NCBI GenBank assembly: GCA_900553145.1
Contig: USCL01000240.1
Span: 1-5,819 of the forward strand
Source of the DNA: an uncultured Desulfovibrio sp.
Lineage (GTDB): Bacteria; Desulfobacterota; Desulfovibrionia; Desulfovibrionales; Desulfovibrionaceae
Direction: 5' to 3'
Length of the DNA stretch: 5,819 nucleotides
Under the pieces are notes generated by a model. The model made no database searches and was not told where the DNA came from. It worked only from the letters and a program-made list of their open reading frames with translations. Of the stretch, positions 1 to 3,270 are shown piece after piece. The position numbers and the translations under genes were made by a program. How positions within the stretch are numbered: position 1 is the stretch's first letter; every line of letters starts with the position of its first letter.

Positions 1-294
1 TCGGAAAGCGACGTCGTCCGGCATGTCGGCGGCGGGGATACGGTTACGGCAATGCATCTGCTGCATACGCTGATGCGGCAGGGGTGCATCGGCGGCGCGG
101 ATCTTGAAGCCCCCGTCGGGGCGATCATGACGCGGGGCAGCGTCTCGGTGGGGGCGGAAACCCCTCTGGCGGATATGCTGGAACTGCTGCGCACGCGCCG
201 GATCAACCGGATTCCCGTCGTCGACGCCGGGATGCGGCCTGTGGGGATCGTGTCGCGCACGGACATCATCAATGCGTTTGGGGTGGTGCAGTGA
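1..294 (+). CDS. CBS-domain protein, C-terminal part (5' end outside window)
   Basis: The frame is open from base 1 and ends at TGA 292-294, giving 97 visible residues; the true start lies upstream, so the ATG at 52 is not the start. Residues about 42-93 form a clear CBS domain: it opens with an IMTRG-type segment and closes with IPVVD, then GIVSRTDII at about 82-90. The first six residues (SESDVV) resemble the closing motif SRTDII, so they are probably the end of a preceding CBS domain, making this a tandem CBS (Bateman) module. Such modules usually bind adenine nucleotides and regulate a partner protein or attached transporter. No TM segment is visible. The stop codon overlaps the GTG start of the HPP gene, which suggests translational coupling and a shared function. 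What precedes the CBS pair cannot be seen; it may be CBS-only or carry another domain. Confidence 0.85.
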   Translation, partial: SESDVVRHVGGGDTVTAMHLLHTLMRQGCIGGADLEAPVGAIMTRGSVSVGAETPLADMLELLRTRRINRIPVVDAGMRPVGIVSRTDIINAFGVVQ

Positions 295-830
295 AAGGGC
301 TTCTGATGAAAATGACGGGCGGCGAACAGTCCCCGCCCCGCGCCAAGTCCGGGGAAATCCTCTCGGCATGGCTTGGCAGCTGCCTTGCCATCGCCTGCAT
401 CGCGCTGCTGGAACGCTACGCCACGGGCAATTCCGGCTTCCCGCTGCTGATCGGCTCGTTCGGGGCGTCCGCCGTGCTGGCCTTCGGGGCCATCCGGAGC
501 CCGCTGGCGCAGCCGCGCAATCTGGTGGGCGGGCATTTCCTGTCCGCGCTCGTGGGCGTCTCATGCTGCCTCCTGTTTCCCGGGACGCCTTGGCTAGCCT
601 CATGCCTCGCCGTGGCCACGGCCATCGCGCTCATGCATCTCACCAAGACCCTGCACCCTCCCGGGGGTGCGACGGCGCTCATCGCGGTCACGGGCGGGGA
701 GGGCATCCATCAGCTCGGCTATCTGTATGCGTTCGTCCCGTGCCTGCTGGGGGCGCTGATCATGCTCGCCATCGCCCTTATCATGAACAATATCCCGAAG
801 GCGCAGCGCTACCCCCAGTTCTGGTGGTAA
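291..830 (+). CDS. HPP-family integral membrane protein
   Basis: This is a 179-residue membrane protein of the HPP family (Pfam HPP type). The name-giving motif is at residues 122-129 (HPPGGATA). The family hallmarks GSFGASAVL (55-63), SPLAQPRNLVGGH (70-82) and ALMHLTKTL (113-121) are also present. Hydrophobic segments lie at roughly 25-43, 50-68, 80-97, 101-118 and 146-167. Length is normal for a stand-alone HPP protein. HPP proteins are probable transporters; some plastid and cyanobacterial members have been linked to nitrite transport, but the substrate here is unknown. GTG 291 overlaps the preceding CBS stop codon (GTGA). An equally plausible start is ATG 306, which has AAAGGG at 294-299 six nt upstream and loses only five residues. 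In other bacteria HPP and CBS domains often occur fused; here they sit on adjacent overlapping genes, which suggests the CBS protein regulates this one. Confidence 0.9.
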   Translation: MKGLLMKMTGGEQSPPRAKSGEILSAWLGSCLAIACIALLERYATGNSGFPLLIGSFGASAVLAFGAIRSPLAQPRNLVGGHFLSALVGVSCCLLFPGTPWLASCLAVATAIALMHLTKTLHPPGGATALIAVTGGEGIHQLGYLYAFVPCLLGALIMLAIALIMNNIPKAQRYPQFWW

Positions 831-871
831 AGGCCGGGGCGCGGGGCCGTGGAATAGGGCGGGCGTGCCCC

Positions 872-960
872 TTTTCCCTCCGCTGGCAGCGCCGGAAGCT
901 CGGGGCGCGTCGGCAACCCATTGTCCGCACCGCCTTTCCCTCGGGCAGCGCCGGGCGCGT
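872..960 (+). repeat. Imperfect direct duplication
   Basis: TTTCCCTC followed by GGCAGCGCCGG occurs at 873-895 with CGCT between the blocks, and again at 935-954 with only a G between them. Each copy is followed by GGGGCGCGT (902-910) or GGGCGCGT (953-960), after a short deletion in the second copy. Two diverged copies about 60 bp apart suggest an old local duplication. No function is evident. Confidence 0.5.
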
Positions 961-969
961 GGGAAAGGC
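932..969 (+). repeat. Inverted repeat, 9-bp perfect arms
   Basis: GCCTTTCCC (932-940) and GGGAAAGGC (961-969) are exact reverse complements separated by 20 nt. The spacer contains a further GCGC-CGG-GCGC mini-stem (948-958), so the transcript could fold into a stepped hairpin. There is no T-tract after it, so it is not an intrinsic terminator. It may be a 3' UTR stability structure or just GC-rich background. Confidence 0.5.
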
Positions 970-1090
970 TGCGCGCCGTACAGATGTGCCCGCGGTGCGC
1001 CGGGCGTGCGGGGAACCGCGGTTGGCGGGAAGCCCGGGCAGGGCTGCTCCGGCGGAGGGCCGGGGCGCGGGAGGCCGCCGGGGAATCTGA

Positions 1091-1108
1091 AAGGCCAAGG
1101 CCAAGGCC
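1091..1108 (+). repeat. Hexamer tandem repeat (AAGGCC) x3
   Basis: Three exact head-to-tail copies of AAGGCC lie in non-coding sequence, directly before a G-rich run. This is a short microsatellite-like tract with no evident function. Confidence 0.6.
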
Positions 1109-1160
1109 GGGGGCCGTATCCATTTGCTTGAAAGGCTGCCTCCGTGATCCCATTCCGCCC

Positions 1161-1207
1161 GGTGCGGACAGGATTGTGGGGCATGCGGGAAATCCCCGTC
1201 CGGCATC
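1161..1207 (+). ncRNA. Possible structured RNA segment before the terminator
   Basis: GGTGCGGAC (1161-1169) can pair with GTCCGGCATC (1198-1207), giving nine pairs with one G-T wobble and one bulged G. Stacked inside is GGGG (1178-1181) with CCCC (1194-1197) around a 12-nt loop. A strong terminator hairpin follows 15 nt later. Together they could form the body and 3' end of a small RNA, or the processed 3' end of the HPP mRNA. No good promoter is visible just upstream and I recognise no known RNA family, so this is only a structural suggestion. Confidence 0.22.
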
Positions 1208-1221
1208 CTTATACCCTGCTG

Positions 1222-1253
1222 AAGGGGCGTTTCACGCGGAACGCCCCTTTTTT
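1222..1253 (+). terminator. Rho-independent terminator
   Basis: AAGGGGCGTT (1222-1231) and AACGCCCCTT (1240-1249) form a perfect 10-bp stem with an 8-nt loop. The right arm runs into a run of six T (1248-1253). Only the + strand has the T-tract, so it terminates rightward transcription. It separates the CBS/HPP unit, or a small RNA upstream, from the efflux operon. It lies about 390 nt after the HPP stop codon, which is unusually far. Confidence 0.88.
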
Positions 1254-1328
1254 CATGCCTGTTTCCCGGCTGCATGCCGGGGGCGTCTGCGGGGCTGGGG
1301 AGGCCCAAAAGAAGAGGGGGCGGGCCGC

Positions 1329-1355
1329 TTGACAGCCCGGAATGTTAGTTATACT
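1329..1355 (+). promoter_or_regulatory. Probable sigma-70-type promoter of the efflux operon
   Basis: A perfect -35 hexamer TTGACA (1329-1334) is followed by TATACT (1350-1355), five of six matches to the -10 consensus, at a 15-nt spacing that is shorter than the ideal 17. This A/T-rich patch stands out in very GC-rich surroundings and lies after the terminator and before the TetR gene. Transcription would begin near 1362. The short spacer suggests a weak or regulated promoter. Confidence 0.65.
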
Positions 1356-1358
1356 AAC
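1344..1358 (+). promoter_or_regulatory. Palindromic operator, probably for the adjacent TetR repressor
   Basis: GTTAGT-TAT-ACTAAC is a perfect inverted repeat with 6-bp arms and a 3-bp centre. It overlaps the -10 element completely, so a bound dimer would block RNA polymerase. Size, A/T richness and position match typical operators of autoregulating TetR-family repressors. Assignment to the downstream repressor is inferred from position. Confidence 0.65.
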
Positions 1359-1389
1359 TCACACGCCGGGCCTCCCCCGCATGGGGCAC

Positions 1390-1447
1390 GGCGGGGCTGC
1401 GCAAGGGGTTCGTACAGGAATCCCGGCCCCGCTTCGCAAGCCCCGCC
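1390..1447 (+). promoter_or_regulatory. Leader stem-loop
   Basis: GGCGGGGCT (1390-1398) pairs perfectly with AGCCCCGCC (1439-1447). After one bulged A (1438), GCG (1399-1401) continues the stem with CGC (1435-1437). Inside, GGGGTT (1405-1410) can pair with AATCCC (1419-1424), including one wobble. A stable hairpin so early in the transcript could affect RNA stability or readthrough. No T-tract follows, so it is not an intrinsic terminator. Confidence 0.45.
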
Positions 1448-1450
1448 CGA

Positions 1451-1470
1451 TTTCACCCGGTTTCACCCGG
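1451..1470 (+). repeat. Tandem 10-bp direct repeat
   Basis: Two exact head-to-tail copies of TTTCACCCGG lie in the operon leader, just after the leader stem-loop. One DNA turn per unit could suit a protein-binding site, or it may be a replication-slippage product. Confidence 0.6.
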
Positions 1471-1575
1471 CTCCGCCCTCCGGTTTCCGCAGGGTTCCCC
1501 CGTCTCCCCGTCCCGGCCCCGCCGCCGCGCCGGGGAGGGCGTTCCTTTTCGGGGCGGAGGCGCAAAACGTTTTAC

Positions 1576-1587
1576 AGGACGGATGGT
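1576..1587 (+). promoter_or_regulatory. Ribosome binding site fixing the TetR start
   Basis: AGGA (1576-1579, within ACAGGACGG) lies 8 nt before ATG 1588. This is the only well-placed Shine-Dalgarno in the long upstream open stretch, so it selects ATG 1588 over in-frame ATG 1342 and ATG 1381. Confidence 0.7.
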
Positions 1588-2193
1588 ATGACGCCGAAAC
1601 CATGTTCCACGCCCGACCGCATCCTTGATGCGGCCATCGGGCTCATGAATACAAAAGGATACAACCCCGTAACGGTACGCGAGATAGCCAAGGCCGCCGG
1701 CCTCAGCGAGATGACGGTGTTCCGGCATTTCCCGTCCAAGTACGCCATGCTGATGGCGGCCATGCGCCGCACGCCGTATACGGAAATGATCGAAGAGGTC
1801 TTCACCACCCATGTCTGCTGGGATCTGGAGCCGGATCTGCGCCGCTTCATGCGCTGCTACATGGACATCGCCGAGCAGCGTATCGACATCTGGCGGATTT
1901 ATTTCAGCGCCATCGGGCAGATCGACGAGAACAGCACGGAGCTTGTCAGCAACGTCACCTCGTTCCGCGATCGCCTGCGGGAGTATTTCGAGGAGATGAT
2001 CCGGCGCGGGCACATCCGGCAACTGGACAGCCTGTATGTTTCCTCACTGTTCTACAATCTGATCTTCGGCTTCGTCATGACGCTTGTGATCAGGCGAAAG
2101 CGCCCGGGGCTGGTCCGGGACGAATACATCGAAAACGCCGTCTCCGTGTTCATCGGCGGCGTTGTTCCAAAGGAAGGCGGAACATGTCGGTAG
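1588..2193 (+). CDS. TetR/AcrR-family transcriptional repressor
   Basis: The protein has 201 residues, normal for TetR regulators. Residues about 9-57 form the DNA-binding domain: RILDAAIGLM, then the helix-turn-helix at about 28-47 with REIAKAAGLSEMTVFRHF, then PSKYAML. The rest is a helical ligand-binding and dimerisation domain with no recognisable subfamily signature. It probably represses its own operon by binding the palindrome at 1344-1358, with release when an exported compound or its inducer binds; the ligand is unknown. ATG 1588 is chosen for its AGGA site and because the protein then begins just before the conserved helix 1. The last codons overlap the start of the HlyD gene by 10 nt, so repressor and pump are co-transcribed and probably translationally coupled. 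Confidence 0.93.
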   Translation: MTPKPCSTPDRILDAAIGLMNTKGYNPVTVREIAKAAGLSEMTVFRHFPSKYAMLMAAMRRTPYTEMIEEVFTTHVCWDLEPDLRRFMRCYMDIAEQRIDIWRIYFSAIGQIDENSTELVSNVTSFRDRLREYFEEMIRRGHIRQLDSLYVSSLFYNLIFGFVMTLVIRRKRPGLVRDEYIENAVSVFIGGVVPKEGGTCR

Positions 2194-3245
2194 GCGTCAG
2201 AAAACCCGTGCTGTATGCGTTCGGCGCCGTCCTGTGCGCGGGGCTCGTCGGCGGCATCTGGCTGTGGTACCGCACCCATTGCATCCTGATCACCAACGAC
2301 TCGCGCATCGAGGGGACGCTCGTCAGCGTGGCTTCCCGCCTGCCCGACCGGGTGGTGCAGGTGATGGTGGGCGAGGGCGACGCCGTGCGCAAGGGGCAGG
2401 CCCTCGTCCGCATCGACAGCCGCAGCGTGATGGCCCGCAAGGCGAGGGCCGAGGCCGCGCTCGAGCTTGCCAAGGCCCGCTGGGAGGACGCCAAGGCCGG
2501 GTTCCGGCGGCAGGAGATCATGGCGGCGCAGGCGCATCTCGATCAGGCGCAGGCCATGCTGGAGCGGGCGGGGCGCGACTTCCGGCGCATGGAGCAGCTC
2601 GCCCGCAACGACGGCGGCGTGACGCAGGCTGACCGGGACGCCGCGAGCTCCTCCTACCGGGCGGCGCAGGCCAATGCCGCCGCCGCGCGGGAGGAGCTGG
2701 CCCTCAGGAAGGAAGGCTCGCGCCCGGAAGTCATCCGGGCCGCCGAGGCGCAGGTCATGCAGGCGCAGGCCGAGCTCGACGAGATCAACGTGCTGTGTCA
2801 GGACAGCGTGATCCCTTCCCCGGTCAACGGCGTCGTGGCGCAAAAGCTCGTGAGCGCGGGGGAACTGGTGGCGGCGGGGCAGAAGCTGTTCACCCTCGTC
2901 AACACCGACGACATCTGGCTCAACGCCCGCATCGAGGAAACCCGCATCGGGCAGATCCGCGTGGGGCAGGACGTGCGGTTCCGCATCGACGGCTACCCGG
3001 GGCGCACGTTCACCGGGCGCATCTATGAGATCAACCCGGCGGCGTGCTCCGTGTTTTCCCTGATCTCCACCGAGAACGTCGCGGGCTATTTCACCAAAAT
3101 CATGCAGCGCATCCCGGTGAAGATCTCCCTGCCGCGCCTTGCGGACACCGGAACTGGCACTGGAACGGTCGCCGGAACGGAACCGGGCGCGCCCGGGGTG
3201 GTGTTCCGCATCGGCATGCAGGGGACCATCGAGATCCAGCTCTAA
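2184..3245 (+). CDS. HlyD/EmrA-type periplasmic adaptor (membrane fusion protein)
   Basis: The 353-residue protein is typical in size for EmrA-like adaptors that bridge an inner-membrane MFS pump and an outer-membrane channel. A single N-terminal TM helix spans about 9-29 (type II anchor, no lipobox). The first half-lipoyl segment is at about 44-77, with VGEGDAVRKGQALVRID at 62-78. An Ala/Gln/Arg-rich coiled-coil hairpin covers about 80-200. The second half-lipoyl segment (about 209-245) contains SPVNGVVAQKLVSAGE. The beta-barrel part includes the EmrA-family hallmark FSLISTENVAG...QRIPVKI (291-314). A Gly-Thr repeat linker (322-328, continuing to about 337) interrupts the last beta segment. 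ATG 2184 has AGGAAGG (2171-2177) 6 nt upstream and lies inside the end of the TetR gene. The pump gene starts 25 nt after the stop. Confidence 0.93.
   Translation: MSVGVRKPVLYAFGAVLCAGLVGGIWLWYRTHCILITNDSRIEGTLVSVASRLPDRVVQVMVGEGDAVRKGQALVRIDSRSVMARKARAEAALELAKARWEDAKAGFRRQEIMAAQAHLDQAQAMLERAGRDFRRMEQLARNDGGVTQADRDAASSSYRAAQANAAAAREELALRKEGSRPEVIRAAEAQVMQAQAELDEINVLCQDSVIPSPVNGVVAQKLVSAGELVAAGQKLFTLVNTDDIWLNARIEETRIGQIRVGQDVRFRIDGYPGRTFTGRIYEINPAACSVFSLISTENVAGYFTKIMQRIPVKISLPRLADTGTGTGTVAGTEPGAPGVVFRIGMQGTIEIQL
3150..3185 (+). repeat. Degenerate hexamer repeats encoding a Gly-Thr linker in the adaptor
   Basis: In-frame units GGAACT, GGCACT, GGAACG, GTCGCC, GGAACG, GAACCG run head to tail and encode GTGTGTVAGTEP. 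Six-bp units keep the frame, so the linker could expand or contract without breaking the protein. It is located in the C-terminal beta domain, probably a surface loop. Confidence 0.55.
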
Positions 3246-3270
3246 CGCGGCGTGGCCGGAAGGTGACGAT

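Larger units (their letters stand above)
831..1221 (+). other. Intergenic region without a convincing gene
   Basis: About 390 bases lie between the HPP stop and the terminator at 1222. Open frames exist on both strands, but they encode Arg/Gly/Pro/Ala-rich strings with no domain, no good ribosome site and no consistent codon pattern, as expected from random GC-rich DNA. I see no tRNA: no T-loop GTTCRA flanked by a pairing acceptor stem. The stretch holds an imperfect internal duplication (872-960), an inverted repeat (932-969), a perfect 10-bp palindrome AACCGCGGTT (1014-1023), three tandem AAGGCC units (1091-1108) and a foldable segment (1161-1207). It could be a long 3' UTR of the HPP transcript, decayed gene sequence, or the site of a small RNA that uses the terminator. 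Confidence 0.6.
1362..1587 (+). other. Long GC-rich untranslated leader of the efflux operon
   Basis: If transcription starts near 1362, the TetR mRNA has a leader of about 225 nt. It contains a strong stem-loop (1390-1447), a tandem 10-bp repeat (1451-1470), and a C-rich, G-poor stretch (1441-1530: 49 C against 21 G by count). It ends with the palindrome AAAACGTTTT (1564-1573) just before the ribosome site. The TetR frame stays open through it, but the encoded Pro/Arg-rich string is unlike any TetR N-terminus and no start there has a good ribosome site. It is therefore treated as untranslated. Confidence 0.5.

Noticed and set aside
857..875. Possible terminator right after the HPP gene (GGGCG-GGCG-TGCCC then CTTTT)
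   Set aside because: The stem is only 5 bp including a G-T pair, and the T-run is four and interrupted by C. It is much weaker than the hairpin at 1222-1253, though it could act as a partial pause.
272..1090. 272-codon + strand frame overlapping the HPP gene
   Set aside because: It is out of frame with the recognisable HPP protein and continues into non-coding sequence with low-complexity Arg/Gly composition.
1150..1221. tRNA-like fold before the terminator
   Set aside because: There is no T-loop consensus, no plausible anticodon arm and no matching acceptor stem.
1265..1281. Hairpin CCCGGC-TGCAT-GCCGGG after the terminator
   Set aside because: It is a perfect 6-bp stem but no T-tract follows on either strand. 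Short GC stems are expected by chance in this composition.
600..1308. Minus-strand open frames in the intergenic region
   Set aside because: Their products are Pro/Arg/Gly/Ala-rich without domains, they overlap each other in different frames, and they cross the HPP 3' end or the terminator.
1342..1587. N-terminal extension of the TetR gene to ATG 1342 or ATG 1381
   Set aside because: ATG 1342 lies inside the promoter/operator, upstream of the likely transcription start. The added residues are Pro/Arg/Gly-rich and unlike TetR proteins, while ATG 1588 has a proper ribosome site and gives the usual length.
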